Positions 1-8,404 of a DNA stretch of 64,000 nucleotides are shown here, in pieces. The stretch lies in the NCBI GenBank assembly GCA_913020115.1, contig CAJWBQ010000023.1, positions 1 through 64,000 on the forward strand. Direction: 5' to 3'. This stretch comes from an uncultured Cellvibrionales bacterium. Lineage in GTDB: Bacteria; Pseudomonadota; Gammaproteobacteria; Pseudomonadales; Cellvibrionaceae. The notes below the pieces were generated by a model, which was not told where the DNA came from, did not search any database, and saw only the letters and a list, made by a program, of their open reading frames with translations. A program made the position numbers and the translations under genes. Every line of letters starts with the position of its first letter. Within the stretch, counting starts at the first letter, position 1.

Positions 1-57
1 ATCCCGAGGACTATCACAAATAGCGATTTCACCACCCAGTTTTTCAATCATAATCAT
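1..57 (-). CDS. Partial CDS at left edge, probable Tad-locus gene
   Basis: On the minus strand an ATG at 57 (or the in-frame ATG at 51) opens a frame that leaves the window after 19 codons (it begins MIMIEKLGGEI). AAAGAG lies 8 nt ahead of the ATG at 51, which makes 51 the better start. The gene follows tadE in the same direction after a 60-nt gap, so it probably continues the Tad pilus locus. Too little is visible to name it. TadZ/CpaE and the TadV peptidase are not found elsewhere in the window and are candidates, but nothing in the 19 codons proves either. Confidence 0.45.
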   Translation of the reverse strand, partial: MIMIEKLGGEIAICDSPRD

Positions 58-117
58 GACTCTTTACAGTATGAATTTTTAGTCGCTCAAAAATACGACG
101 CCTCGCTCTTACGATCA

Positions 118-834
118 CTACCGACAACTAAACTCAGTCTTAGAGCAATCCTCGTCGGCTTTTTGTGCGGCCGACTGCATACGCACAATCGCTTCTGAAG
201 TAACAATAAAACCCGAATTAGAGCTTGCCCTATCGCCACAAATATCATCGTAGTTATCTTTTACGGCACGTGACGCTTCTACGAGCACGTTAGCGTCTTT
301 TTGCAGTTGGGTTGCCTGATCTATTTCCGCTAAAAACCGATCGACTATGGGCACCATTAGTGGGTAGCAATATTCAACTTGAATTTTCAGTAAATTAGCA
401 TCTTGAATTGAAATTTCTCCCACACTCTGATCACGATACATCAAATTGTCATTGGGAATCACCCAGTCAAAAACCTCAGTGTCGTATTGAGCATGAGCAT
501 GAGGCGTAAAATGCGCAATCCTCGGGTTTATCCGAGTAATGAGGACATAATTCTCCACCTCAAACAAAGCCCTCGCGACACCGGCCGCCATGTCGTCATC
601 GGTAGCACCATGGGTATATAAGGGCGCCAGCCCTCGCACCAAACCTTTTTTGATACCATCGTAAGTGGCACCGTTAAGCGCTCCCATTCGAGCAGCTTGA
701 AAAGTCGCATAATTTAACGTGGTATTGGCAGAATAAATAAAAGCGATTTGTATGGTGCCAAAAATCAAGATCATTAATACTGGAAAGACAATAATAAACT
801 CAACTATCGACTGCCCCGTAGAATGTCGCTTCAT
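118..834 (-). CDS. tadE: TadE-like pilus assembly protein
   Basis: This is a 238-residue protein, probably a minor pseudopilin of the Tad (Flp) pilus. After a short basic leader, residues 7-13 read GQSIVEF, a class III prepilin-type processing site (cleavage after Gly7, Glu at +5), followed by a hydrophobic helix of about 20 residues (IIVFPVLMILIFGTIQIAFIY). The rest is the periplasmic part; its C-terminal region has three cysteines. A GTG start at 849 is also possible and overlaps the upstream TPR gene. I prefer the ATG at 834 because GGTGAG lies 10 nt ahead of it. It is the penultimate visible gene of the tad operon. The TadE family is clear from the N-terminus; the periplasmic part is not distinctive. 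Confidence 0.85.
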   Translation of the reverse strand: MKRHSTGQSIVEFIIVFPVLMILIFGTIQIAFIYSANTTLNYATFQAARMGALNGATYDGIKKGLVRGLAPLYTHGATDDDMAAGVARALFEVENYVLITRINPRIAHFTPHAHAQYDTEVFDWVIPNDNLMYRDQSVGEISIQDANLLKIQVEYCYPLMVPIVDRFLAEIDQATQLQKDANVLVEASRAVKDNYDDICGDRASSNSGFIVTSEAIVRMQSAAQKADEDCSKTEFSCR

Positions 835-838
835 CGCT

Positions 839-1309
839 TTATTTCTCACCGAACACCACGTCGTTCAAGCGCTCATGAATGCGGCCTACTTTTTTCATCA
901 AGGGCTCGTCCGCCGAAACCGATTCGGACATTTCTGTCATGGTAAGCGCCAACAATTTCGCCTCAACTAACACTAGGTTGTGCCAGGCTTTGGCATAATC
1001 TGGGCGACGCACAAGCGCTTCACGATAGGCTTTAATCGCGTCATTTGGCAGATTCAAGCGCGCATAGCAGTTGCCCATAAAGTACCAATAGATTGCCTCA
1101 GAATTAATTTCCTTGGCCAGATATCGATAGGCCACTAGCGCATTAGCGTAATCGCCGGCTTGATAATAGCTTTGTGCCTGCTGGTCGGCTGTCACCAAGC
1201 GTTGAGCATTGTCTGTTGGGCTGTTTGTCGCACAAGCCGACAACAGTGTCGCCATCAGCACAGCTTGCCATAAGTTTCTGAATTTAACGCTAACACTCAC
1301 TAAACACAT
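839..1309 (-). CDS. TPR lipoprotein, TadD-like
   Basis: This 156-residue outer-membrane-type lipoprotein has a lipobox LLSAC with the lipidated Cys at residue 26. It then has about two to three TPR helices (residues about 40-115), including YYQAGDYANALVAYRYL and IYWYFMGNCYARLNLPNDAIKAY with the TPR pattern of G/A-Y-A. Its role is inferred from position: Tad loci usually carry a TPR lipoprotein (TadD) that helps secretin or pilus assembly. It is shorter than classical TadD (about 250 residues). The ATG at 1309 overlaps the end of the DUF192 gene. A GTG at 1300 is better spaced from GGGAG and would remove three residues. Its stop is just inside the start region of tadE, so the genes are translationally linked. 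Confidence 0.8.
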   Translation of the reverse strand: MCLVSVSVKFRNLWQAVLMATLLSACATNSPTDNAQRLVTADQQAQSYYQAGDYANALVAYRYLAKEINSEAIYWYFMGNCYARLNLPNDAIKAYREALVRRPDYAKAWHNLVLVEAKLLALTMTEMSESVSADEPLMKKVGRIHERLNDVVFGEK

Positions 1310-1640
1310 CTCCCACCGTCATTCCATATTTCGCCACAACACCCGCATTAAATTCTATGACTGCCGAAGCTTTAAAATGGTAAGCAAATCGCCATGGTTT
1401 GATGTTTTCAGCAATATGCATGATCTTCTTTTCTCGATTTAAAAAAACCACATCCAGTTTGTACCCCATAAACCATGTATGCACTGAATTACAGGGCGAA
1501 ATAAGCATCGCACGATCATCGGTCATCGGCGCTCTGAATAACAAGCCTCTAGCTCGGGTTAACACAGTATTCGCCATCAACACCGAAAACTCTGCGATAT
1601 AGCTGCCTTTTCGTTGCAAAGTAACGTTTATAACTTTCAT
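1290..1640 (-). CDS. DUF192 family protein
   Basis: This 116-residue protein of the DUF192 family (COG1430) shows the conserved order F..R..GLLFR, then a hydrophobic strand, then CNSVHTWFMGYKLDVVFLN (one residue over the family's usual MxFxxxPxDVxFLD motif) and a final V.EFNAG segment. The frame opens further upstream at 1718 inside tadC. I start at 1640 because conserved sequence begins there (MKVINVTLQRKG). There is no clear signal peptide with this start. The molecular function of DUF192 is not established. Family members are often found beside tad genes. Here it lies 67 nt after tadC and overlaps the TPR lipoprotein gene by 20 nt, which supports co-transcription. Confidence 0.8.
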   Translation of the reverse strand: MKVINVTLQRKGSYIAEFSVLMANTVLTRARGLLFRAPMTDDRAMLISPCNSVHTWFMGYKLDVVFLNREKKIMHIAENIKPWRFAYHFKASAVIEFNAGVVAKYGMTVGDVFSEC

Positions 1641-1707
1641 CAACAGACCTTGCGCGGCAATCGCTAAAAATAGGTTGGTATTGGCGAGAACCGCGAGCGC
1701 TCTCGCC

Positions 1708-2586
1708 CTAGATTCCACTGTTAATAAATTTAATCACAATCGGGTAGAGCAAAATAACGAACGTGACGGGAAAAATAAACAAGACCAAAGGCACAACCAG
1801 CTTAACCGGCGCTTCCATAGCTTGTTTTTCGGCACGCTGAAATCGCTCATCCAAACGCTGCCGAGTTTGCACTTGAAGCGTATTTTTAATGCTGGATCCC
1901 ATTTTCTCTGCCTGAGTGACCGCACCTATAAAGGTAGACACCTCGCCAATACAGAGGCGCTCGTCCATCCGTTCCAGCGATTCCGCTCGAGACAGACCCG
2001 AACGAATATCACGCAAGACAATTTTAAATTCATTTTTCATCGCACCAGACGGGCCTTTGTCCACGGCTTGCCGCAAGGCGCCAGAAAAATTGAGCCCCGC
2101 ATCCACAGACATGGTCATATATTCCAAAAATACGGGCAGCGCACGAATAATATTACCATTCCGCTTGAGTCGCGTATCTCTAACCCAGACCTCTGGTAAA
2201 TAGAAGCCTGCCACTGCGCCCAAAATCAAATACATAGGGTTAACGTCACCTGACGACAACATCAACACAGCGACGAGTGCGGGTACCGTTATCGCTGAAA
2301 ATATACAGAGGGCAAAATAGTCCTCCGCCGAAAAAACATAACACACCCCACTTTTCTGCAGTTTGTCATCGATTTTGTCGAGGTGGGTTGACGGTAAATT
2401 ACTGCTGACAAAATAGGATAACAGTCTGATAAATGGCCAAAATAGACGTAAGCCAGGCGGAATTGGATCAAGAAAATCACGATCATCCTGCGGCAACATA
2501 AAGAAAATCGCCCCAATGGCCAAAATAACCGACATGGCCGCGATGCCAAAACCCGCAGCACTAAAATAGGGATAGAGCTCAATCAT
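1708..2586 (-). CDS. tadC: Tad pilus inner-membrane platform protein TadC
   Basis: This 292-residue type II secretion F (T2SF)-family membrane protein has N-terminal transmembrane segments (residues about 10-32 and 95-130), a cytoplasmic T2SF domain (about 150-260, containing ALPVFLEYMTMSVDAGLNF and the LRDIRSGLSRAESLERM helix) and a C-terminal membrane segment (about 265-288, LVVPLVLFIFPVTFVILL). With TadB it should form the platform that couples the TadA ATPase to pilin polymerisation. It begins 8 nt after tadB ends, so the two are co-translated. Length and domain order fit TadC; nothing is missing. Confidence 0.93.
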   Translation of the reverse strand: MIELYPYFSAAGFGIAAMSVILAIGAIFFMLPQDDRDFLDPIPPGLRLFWPFIRLLSYFVSSNLPSTHLDKIDDKLQKSGVCYVFSAEDYFALCIFSAITVPALVAVLMLSSGDVNPMYLILGAVAGFYLPEVWVRDTRLKRNGNIIRALPVFLEYMTMSVDAGLNFSGALRQAVDKGPSGAMKNEFKIVLRDIRSGLSRAESLERMDERLCIGEVSTFIGAVTQAEKMGSSIKNTLQVQTRQRLDERFQRAEKQAMEAPVKLVVPLVLFIFPVTFVILLYPIVIKFINSGI

Positions 2587-2594
2587 ACTGATAC

Positions 2595-3467
2595 CTATAC
2601 GTCTATTGTGGTGATTTTATTAATGAAAAAGAAGCCCACAGCCTCCATAACCACCAGCACGACCAATACCGCGATACCACTGGAAGTGGTAACCAACTGT
2701 TTCATCGCTTCAGGTTCCAGAGTAGACAGTATTAGCCCCAGAACAATGGGCAAGCCGGCCATAAATTTTCCCTGAACCTTGCCCTGCGCGGTTAAACTCT
2801 CAATCTTGCCTTCCATGGTTTTTTTCCGTCTTAGGGTGTCGGCCATAGACTCAATAGTGGTCACCAAATTGCCGCCCACTTCCTTGCTGATACGAATAGC
2901 CGAACTCGCCATAATAAAACTGTCTATCGGCAGACGTTCCTCCATCTCCAGAAGGCCATCTTCAAGCGACACACCCAGTTTAATTTTCTTCAACAATAAA
3001 CCAAATTCTTGAGCCAGTGGTGATGGAGCCCGCTCCACCATGTCGGCCAGGGCCAAATTGAAACTGGCCCCTGCCTGTAAGCTACTGGAAATCATCATGT
3101 AAGCGTCAGGTAATTGCGCTTCAAATTTCTTTAAACGACCCTTGCGCAAACTTTTATATATAGATGGCGGCAATAACAGAAAAACGATCGCGACGCCGCC
3201 GGTCACAACCCATATCTGCCACAACAAATGAACTAGGCTTGGAACTACAAAGAATGCCAAGACATTAAGGACAAACAACCTCTTTGGATCGGAAAATATG
3301 AAAAGATCGGAGAGTTCGACCTCTGCGCTTTCCGTAAACTGACTTTGATACAAACCCAAAGAGCTGGCCACGGCACTACCAATTGATTTAACTAATAGAA
3401 AAACCGCCGTGAAGATACACGCAGCAATCACATAGATGGACAAACTGATCTCGTTAAATATTTCCAT
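2595..3467 (-). CDS. tadB: Tad pilus inner-membrane platform protein TadB
   Basis: This 290-residue T2SF-family membrane protein has a transmembrane helix at residues about 10-30, a pair at about 70-105, the T2SF cytoplasmic domain from about 110 to 225 (QLPDAYMMISSSLQAGASF, then GVSLEDGLLEMEERLP and the SKEVGGNLVTTIESMADTL helix) and C-terminal helices at about 230-285. It should partner TadC in the inner-membrane platform of the Flp pilus. Position between tadA and tadC is the canonical order. The gap to tadA is 45 nt. Confidence 0.93.
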   Translation of the reverse strand: MEIFNEISLSIYVIAACIFTAVFLLVKSIGSAVASSLGLYQSQFTESAEVELSDLFIFSDPKRLFVLNVLAFFVVPSLVHLLWQIWVVTGGVAIVFLLLPPSIYKSLRKGRLKKFEAQLPDAYMMISSSLQAGASFNLALADMVERAPSPLAQEFGLLLKKIKLGVSLEDGLLEMEERLPIDSFIMASSAIRISKEVGGNLVTTIESMADTLRRKKTMEGKIESLTAQGKVQGKFMAGLPIVLGLILSTLEPEAMKQLVTTSSGIAVLVVLVVMEAVGFFFINKITTIDV

Positions 3468-3512
3468 AACTACAGCTCTCCAAAGGATAACAGAGTTAAG
3501 TTAGACCCAATG

Positions 3513-5174
3513 CTAAACATCCGCCACCTCATTAAAGAGTGATAAATCAGGATTCACTCCTTGGTTGCGAAGTGCCTCATAAAACTCAGGCACGCGCCCC
3601 GTGGCCAGGAAACGACCCTGCACTTTGCCCTCACTGTTGACGCCGTCTTGCTTAAAAGAAAATATCTCATTTAATTGGATGGTGTCACCTTCCATACCGG
3701 TCACTTCGGCGATGCTCGTTACACGCCGAGAACCGTCAGAAAAGCGTGACTGTTGAATGATCAGGTCAACTGCCGATGCAATTTGTTCACGAATAGCAAT
3801 AATGGGCAGATCCATTCCGGCCATTAGCACCATAACCTCTAAACGACGAACCATATCGCGAGGTGAATTCGAGTGCCCCGTAGTTAAGGAACCGTCGTGA
3901 CCGGTATTCATCGCCTGAAGCATATCTAGAGCTTCACCACCACGACACTCTCCCACTACAATTCTATCGGGTCTCATTCGCAAACAGTTTTTCACCAAGT
4001 CGCGAATAGGAACTGCGCCTTTACCTTCCATATTCGCCGGGCGCGATTCCAGTGTTACAACATGCGGTTGTACCAATTGAAGTTCAGCAGCGTCTTCCAC
4101 TGTGACCACACGCTCGGTCTCAGGAATGAAATTAGACAGAATATTCAACAAGGTGGTTTTACCCGAACCTGTACCGCCAGACACCACTACATTTTTCCGG
4201 TATTCCACGCACTGCTGCATGAAGTCAGCCATGGGCTGGCTGATCGCGTCAAACGCCACCAAGTCGTCAACACGTAACTTTTTGTCGGCGAACTTACGAA
4301 TGGTCAGACACGGGCCTTTCAGTGATAGGGGTGCAATGATCGCATTAACCCGTGAACCGTCGGCCAGACGGGCGTCCACCATCGGCGAACTCTCGTCAAT
4401 TCTCCGGCCTAAAGGAGAAATGATTCGCTCTATAATAGACAGCACCGCGCTGTCACTGGAAAAGTTAATGGTGGTGCGTTCAAGCTTGCCCGCGCGCTCG
4501 ATATAGATGTCTTTGTGACTATTAACCATGATTTCGGTAATTGAAGGGTCAGCCAGGAAGCCCTCGAGAGGCCCAAGCCCAACGGCCTCATCTAACACTA
4601 GTCGCTTTAAAAGATCGTGGTCGACGGTTTCAGGTATGCGTGTTGATATTTCGGCCAGCACTCCGTCAATTAATTGAGACAGCTGCGCTCTCAGTTCACC
4701 GTCAGCCATGGAATCTAGGTCCATGCGACGCAAGTCCATCAGGCGAAACAATTCCTTGTTGATATAAGCCGCCCACTCCATATAGGCGTCTTGCTGTTCT
4801 TTGTCATTAGCGCTGTCGGATGCAGAGGTCTCGCTATTATCCAAGACTACATCTTCACCCAATTCCTCCGCAGCGGCCGATGACACGCTCTTAACAAACA
4901 AGGTGTAAGCACCAATGGTCAGCTCATCGGTTTCCGTCAAGGGGCCATAGCGTTCAACATTATTACCATTTACAAATAGATCGTAACCGCGACTAATGTC
5001 TTCCACGTATATACCCGCCAAGGTCTTTTCGATCTTGGCGTGCTTAGGTGCAACGCTCCAGCCTTTCAAATTCACCAGAGCCTGTCTTGCCTTGCCAATT
5101 TCACAGCTGTCCAAACCGCAGCTTATGGTTTCGACGAATTTGCCTTTTTTATCTTTAACTGTAATTTCAAACAT
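3513..5174 (-). CDS. tadA: Tad pilus assembly ATPase TadA/CpaF with N-terminal FHA domain
   Basis: This 553-residue secretion ATPase powers Flp pilus assembly. Residues about 20-95 form a forkhead-associated (FHA)-like domain: a [11 protein letters not shown] segment followed by [21 protein letters not shown] linker rich in Ser, Asp and Glu (about 97-128) leads to the CpaF/GspE core: an N-terminal helical domain (about 130-300), Walker [10 protein letters not shown] at 333-341, the Asp box [10 protein letters not shown], Walker B-type [24 protein letters not shown], and the His box TGHSNS. Classical CpaF/TadA lacks the FHA part and is about 430-480 residues. The FHA domain could bind phosphothreonine or dock the polar/localisation factor. 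It lies between the secretin and tadB genes. Confidence 0.95.
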   Translation of the reverse strand: MFEITVKDKKGKFVETISCGLDSCEIGKARQALVNLKGWSVAPKHAKIEKTLAGIYVEDISRGYDLFVNGNNVERYGPLTETDELTIGAYTLFVKSVSSAAAEELGEDVVLDNSETSASDSANDKEQQDAYMEWAAYINKELFRLMDLRRMDLDSMADGELRAQLSQLIDGVLAEISTRIPETVDHDLLKRLVLDEAVGLGPLEGFLADPSITEIMVNSHKDIYIERAGKLERTTINFSSDSAVLSIIERIISPLGRRIDESSPMVDARLADGSRVNAIIAPLSLKGPCLTIRKFADKKLRVDDLVAFDAISQPMADFMQQCVEYRKNVVVSGGTGSGKTTLLNILSNFIPETERVVTVEDAAELQLVQPHVVTLESRPANMEGKGAVPIRDLVKNCLRMRPDRIVVGECRGGEALDMLQAMNTGHDGSLTTGHSNSPRDMVRRLEVMVLMAGMDLPIIAIREQIASAVDLIIQQSRFSDGSRRVTSIAEVTGMEGDTIQLNEIFSFKQDGVNSEGKVQGRFLATGRVPEFYEALRNQGVNPDLSLFNEVADV

Positions 5175-5199
5175 ACCAAAACCCCAACTGTCGTCGTAT

Positions 5200-6576
5200 T
5201 CAGTCTACTAAACCTGTCTTCATACTTTTCTCAAATCTTGACAGGAACTCCTTAGAGCGCTTAATTTCAACTTGATTGATGCCCTGACTTAAGTCCCCCA
5301 TAACGGTTGGAGTTAGAAAAATAACCAATTCGGTTTTATTATTACTAAAGCTTCTTGATTTAAATAATTCTCCCAGAAGTGGTATATCGGCTAACCACTT
5401 AACTTTATCAACGCTATTGGCATCTTCGCGAGTTAACAAACCCGACAAAACTAATGTTTCACCCGGTTTTAGGAGAATGTCATTATCGGTTTTACGGCTT
5501 TTAAGTGCCGGGTACCCGCCTACAGAATTAGCGACGTCCAACTGACTCACCTCTGTCATCACCTTCGCGGATATGTTGCCGTATAAGTCCAATTTGGGCT
5601 CAACATTCAAAATAATACCGTAGTCTTTGTATTGAACCGATGGGCCGTTCACCGACGTTGTTACCACGGGAATTTGGCCACCCACTTGCAGCTCCGCCGT
5701 ACCGCCGCTGCGGGTGCTTAAGCGTGGCGAGGCGAGTGTTACAGCCGCTCCTGTGCTCTCCAAAAAACTGATGCGCGACGCAACTTCACTGACAATACCC
5801 CAAGTAGTGGCACCTCCTCGTTGCGCGGCCAACAAAGCGGCAATTTCCACCGCGTTATAGCCGCTGTTATTATTGTCTGGATCAAAATTGCCGGTATCAA
5901 CGTCAAGCCCCAGGCCAGTGTTGCTTATATCGCCCAGAGGGCCCGTACCAACCGTATAGTTGTCGCCCCGCCATTCTCTCCGATAAGTGCCGGTTGGGCC
6001 CGCAATGCTGGTGTCCCAGGCGATGCCTAAGTTTTCCATCTCGCTCGTATTGAATTCAGTGACGCGAACATCGAAGTAAATCATTTTTTCCATGAACTCA
6101 TTCCCTTCCTGTGCAAGCACCAGCACATTGGGGTAACGCTGTTTGACGATGTTGATACGTTCAAGGTCGCGCGCCATTACGTCACCTTCAATTACCAGGC
6201 GGCGACCAACGGCCTTAATTTTAATGCCTGCAACGTCCGACAATAGCTGTTTGATTTCGATGATTTCTCGCAGTGAATTCGACTCCACTACAATCAACGA
6301 CACTTCTTCACGGCTGCCGTCGCCAAACCACACTTGCATGTTGGTTTCGCCCACAGAATCGGCTGTAAAAACCACCTCGCCATTTTTTAAAATAGTGGAG
6401 CTTACCAAAGCCGACTTACCTACGGCTATGCGGGTAATGTCGTCCACTTCAACCACTCTAGACTCACCTTCATATAGGGTGAGCATTGCTGGTAGATATT
6501 TGTTCTCAGCGAGTGAACCGGAGTGCCAGCCCAAAACCAGAAGTGACATCAAACTCATTGCGAATAGCTTTTTCAT
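5200..6576 (-). CDS. rcpA: Tad pilus outer-membrane secretin RcpA/CpaC
   Basis: This 458-residue secretin forms the outer-membrane channel for the Flp pilus. The protein from the ATG at 6576 has a signal peptide (MKKLFAMSLMSLLVLGWHSG), the N-terminal RcpA-type domain (about 25-95), a BON/KH-like domain (about 100-160) and the secretin domain (about 230-440). The last contains VGGQIPVVTTSVNGPSVQY, YKDYGIILNVEPKLD, and the typical PLLGELFKSRSF followed by ELVIFLTPTVM. An upstream start at 6597 would put seven extra residues ahead of the signal peptide and is less likely. The gene ends 25 nt before tadA. Confidence 0.94.
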   Translation of the reverse strand: MKKLFAMSLMSLLVLGWHSGSLAENKYLPAMLTLYEGESRVVEVDDITRIAVGKSALVSSTILKNGEVVFTADSVGETNMQVWFGDGSREEVSLIVVESNSLREIIEIKQLLSDVAGIKIKAVGRRLVIEGDVMARDLERINIVKQRYPNVLVLAQEGNEFMEKMIYFDVRVTEFNTSEMENLGIAWDTSIAGPTGTYRREWRGDNYTVGTGPLGDISNTGLGLDVDTGNFDPDNNNSGYNAVEIAALLAAQRGGATTWGIVSEVASRISFLESTGAAVTLASPRLSTRSGGTAELQVGGQIPVVTTSVNGPSVQYKDYGIILNVEPKLDLYGNISAKVMTEVSQLDVANSVGGYPALKSRKTDNDILLKPGETLVLSGLLTREDANSVDKVKWLADIPLLGELFKSRSFSNNKTELVIFLTPTVMGDLSQGINQVEIKRSKEFLSRFEKSMKTGLVD

Positions 6577-6602
6577 TATAGTTCCTCGAGTAGGCATTCC
6601 AG

Positions 6603-8282
6603 TTATTCCATTGGGACTTTTTTGACAGGAGTAATGCCATCTTTTGCGGTACCCCCTGCTATAAATTCAAAGAAGCGATTGATAACGATTCGTTTGGAAT
6701 TTACCTTACCGGCCATCATGGTTTGAGTGGTAATTTCGGTGGAGACATTGTCATGAATCACATTGCCCTTGGCGTCAATAATTTTGCCGTCTTTCAATGT
6801 GCCAATAACCTTCCCAGATGAATCTACAACCTCGCCATTTACTAGGCGACCAATCACATTGCCCTGGCTGTCTTTCACCAATTCTACCGGCTCATTAAGC
6901 ACTTGACCGTCAGCACTCACAAAAGCTTTTTCCAAGGTTCCCATGACTTCGCCGTCCAGCCCCACTGGGTCACCACTTTCGTTGATATGGCCAACCACCT
7001 TGCCCTCGCTGTCGAGTATCTGACCGTCCACAACTCGGCCAATAACTTTGCCGGATGCGTCGCGAACCACCTCAGCCACTACCGGCGCGGTAGAGCTAGA
7101 CATGTCCACTTCACGGCCGTTTTTATCGAGATAAACGCCTTTATCAATGGTGCCAAGGCTCTCACCAGACAAGGACACCGCGCGACCACTGGCATCGATC
7201 TGACCAATCACGTTGCCCTTCTGATCCACTACCTGACCATCTTTGATATAGCCAATAATTTTACCGTCTTCGTCACGAACAACATCTTGAACTTTATCCA
7301 CTCGCAACATAGGGTCGTCTTCCGAGACACCACTGACGATGGAACCCAGCTCTTCGCCCGAAAAACTGACCGCTTTACCGTCCACTATCTTGCCAACAAT
7401 TTTGCCGTTGGCATCAACAATGTTGTCGCCAATAATGCGCCCTACAGGCTTGCCATTGGCGTCCAACACCAAATCAACCGTTTCAGGTTCATCGGGCTCC
7501 AATAGGCTGCTCACCGTTAATTGATCAACATTAGATACGCTGGTATCTTTTGGATGCCGCAGCACTGCCACCAAATCACCGTTGGATTGTGCCAACTCCA
7601 ATTTCGCGGCCTGCCTAGACGACAATTGCACGGCGATCATGGAGAAATTCATGTTGAAACCGTCTGCGGAAGTATTGTCGTAGAAAATTTCGTATTTTTT
7701 ACCGTTTTCATCTTCCTTGCCGGCCGCCAACACAACAATATTTTCCAGCAGCGGAAAAATCACGTCTTTCGCCACTTTGTCATCGACAGAGGCTGGCAGG
7801 CCAATTTTCGGGCCTTGGAACTTGCCGTAGAGATCGATGTGGTCGCCAGGACGCAACAAACCGTCAAACGAATTAATCTTGGAAATCTTAATGGTTTTGG
7901 CACGCTTACCTAGATCAATGTTCTCGGCAAAAGTGTCCACAGCCTCTCCCTCCAAAGCTGACCAGGTGATTGGCTTACCGCGCTGCAATTTGGAAATCAC
8001 CATCCTATTTTCAGCTTTGCGCCAGTCACTAGCGAGCAACACTCCGGCGGGAGTATATTCACTTGGTATCCTCAAGGAAGAGAGCACTGATTCTGTGAGC
8101 ACATCACCCCGCACCAAATCAGTTTTTGGAACGACCACTGTCACCATTGGTTTCACCACAGGTTGGTAGGCGTTACGATAGTATTCCTCTTTCATTTTCA
8201 AAAAGAGAACCGCCAATACCGCCGCAATCACACCAAATATGATTGCTACGACAAGCAGTTTGCCCCCCGATAAGTTTTTCAT
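6603..8282 (-). CDS. rcpC: Flp pilus assembly protein RcpC/CpaB with repeat insertion
   Basis: This 559-residue periplasmic, membrane-anchored protein is about twice the usual CpaB length (about 260-310). Residues 8-30 are a transmembrane anchor, about 46-112 a SAF domain (VPKTDLVRGDVLTESVLSSLR is the SAF start), and about 120-250 the RcpC domain. Residues about 270-511 are four imperfect copies of a 60-66-residue Gly/Asp repeat with the core D-x-x-G-K-V-I-G-x-x-V-D-G. After it, a short C-terminal segment (about 512-559) closes the protein. RcpC is thought to act with the secretin at the cell wall. The repeats could be peptidoglycan or glycan contacts or a spacer; this is inference. AGGGGA lies 6 nt ahead of the ATG. 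It starts the secretin-ATPase-platform block of the operon. Confidence 0.92.
   Translation of the reverse strand: MKNLSGGKLLVVAIIFGVIAAVLAVLFLKMKEEYYRNAYQPVVKPMVTVVVPKTDLVRGDVLTESVLSSLRIPSEYTPAGVLLASDWRKAENRMVISKLQRGKPITWSALEGEAVDTFAENIDLGKRAKTIKISKINSFDGLLRPGDHIDLYGKFQGPKIGLPASVDDKVAKDVIFPLLENIVVLAAGKEDENGKKYEIFYDNTSADGFNMNFSMIAVQLSSRQAAKLELAQSNGDLVAVLRHPKDTSVSNVDQLTVSSLLEPDEPETVDLVLDANGKPVGRIIGDNIVDANGKIVGKIVDGKAVSFSGEELGSIVSGVSEDDPMLRVDKVQDVVRDEDGKIIGYIKDGQVVDQKGNVIGQIDASGRAVSLSGESLGTIDKGVYLDKNGREVDMSSSTAPVVAEVVRDASGKVIGRVVDGQILDSEGKVVGHINESGDPVGLDGEVMGTLEKAFVSADGQVLNEPVELVKDSQGNVIGRLVNGEVVDSSGKVIGTLKDGKIIDAKGNVIHDNVSTEITTQTMMAGKVNSKRIVINRFFEFIAGGTAKDGITPVKKVPME
6750..7475 (-). repeat. Four tandem ~190-bp coding repeats inside rcpC
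   Basis: The DNA encodes four divergent repeats (starting near residues 270, 332, 403 and 466 of RcpC), each with D-x-x-G-K-x-[IV]-G-x-[IV]-x-[DG]-G followed by VVD-x-x-G-x-V-I-G. Copy 1 ends in SFSGEELGSI, copy 2 in SLSGESLGTI and copy 3 in GLDGEVMGTL, so the repeat has a second half with S/L-x-G-E-x-x-G; copy 4 is truncated there. The pattern resembles the Gly/Asp repeats grouped as DUF3659 in other proteins, but I cannot verify the family. Confidence 0.8.
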
Positions 8283-8324
8283 TGCTTTCCCCTGAACTTA
8301 CTTTTAAAAGTAAAATTAATTATC

Positions 8325-8371
8325 CATTTATCGTTTTTTATACATTTATCGTTTTTTATACATTTATTTTT
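8325..8371. repeat. 18-bp tandem repeat in AT-rich leader upstream of rcpC
   Basis: Two perfect 18-bp copies (8325-8342 and 8343-8360; unit begins CATTTATCG and contains six T) are followed by a partial third copy to about 8371. The repeat fills the 122-bp gap between the prepilin-like gene (which ends at 8405) and rcpC (which starts at 8282), and is much richer in A and T than the flanks. It may be a slippage product within a promoter region or a binding-site array; nothing more is shown. Confidence 0.7.
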
Positions 8372-8404
8372 CTTACTATTTTTTAACCATTACTTTGTGC
8401 GTTG

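Noticed and set aside
6903..7505. 200-codon plus-strand frame opposite rcpC
   Set aside because: It is the mirror of the RcpC Gly/Asp repeats; it has no start signal and codes for a repeated His/Asn-rich sequence only because the real gene is repetitive.
8325..8371. CRISPR-like array
   Set aside because: The 18-bp units are directly adjacent with no spacers; it is a simple tandem repeat.
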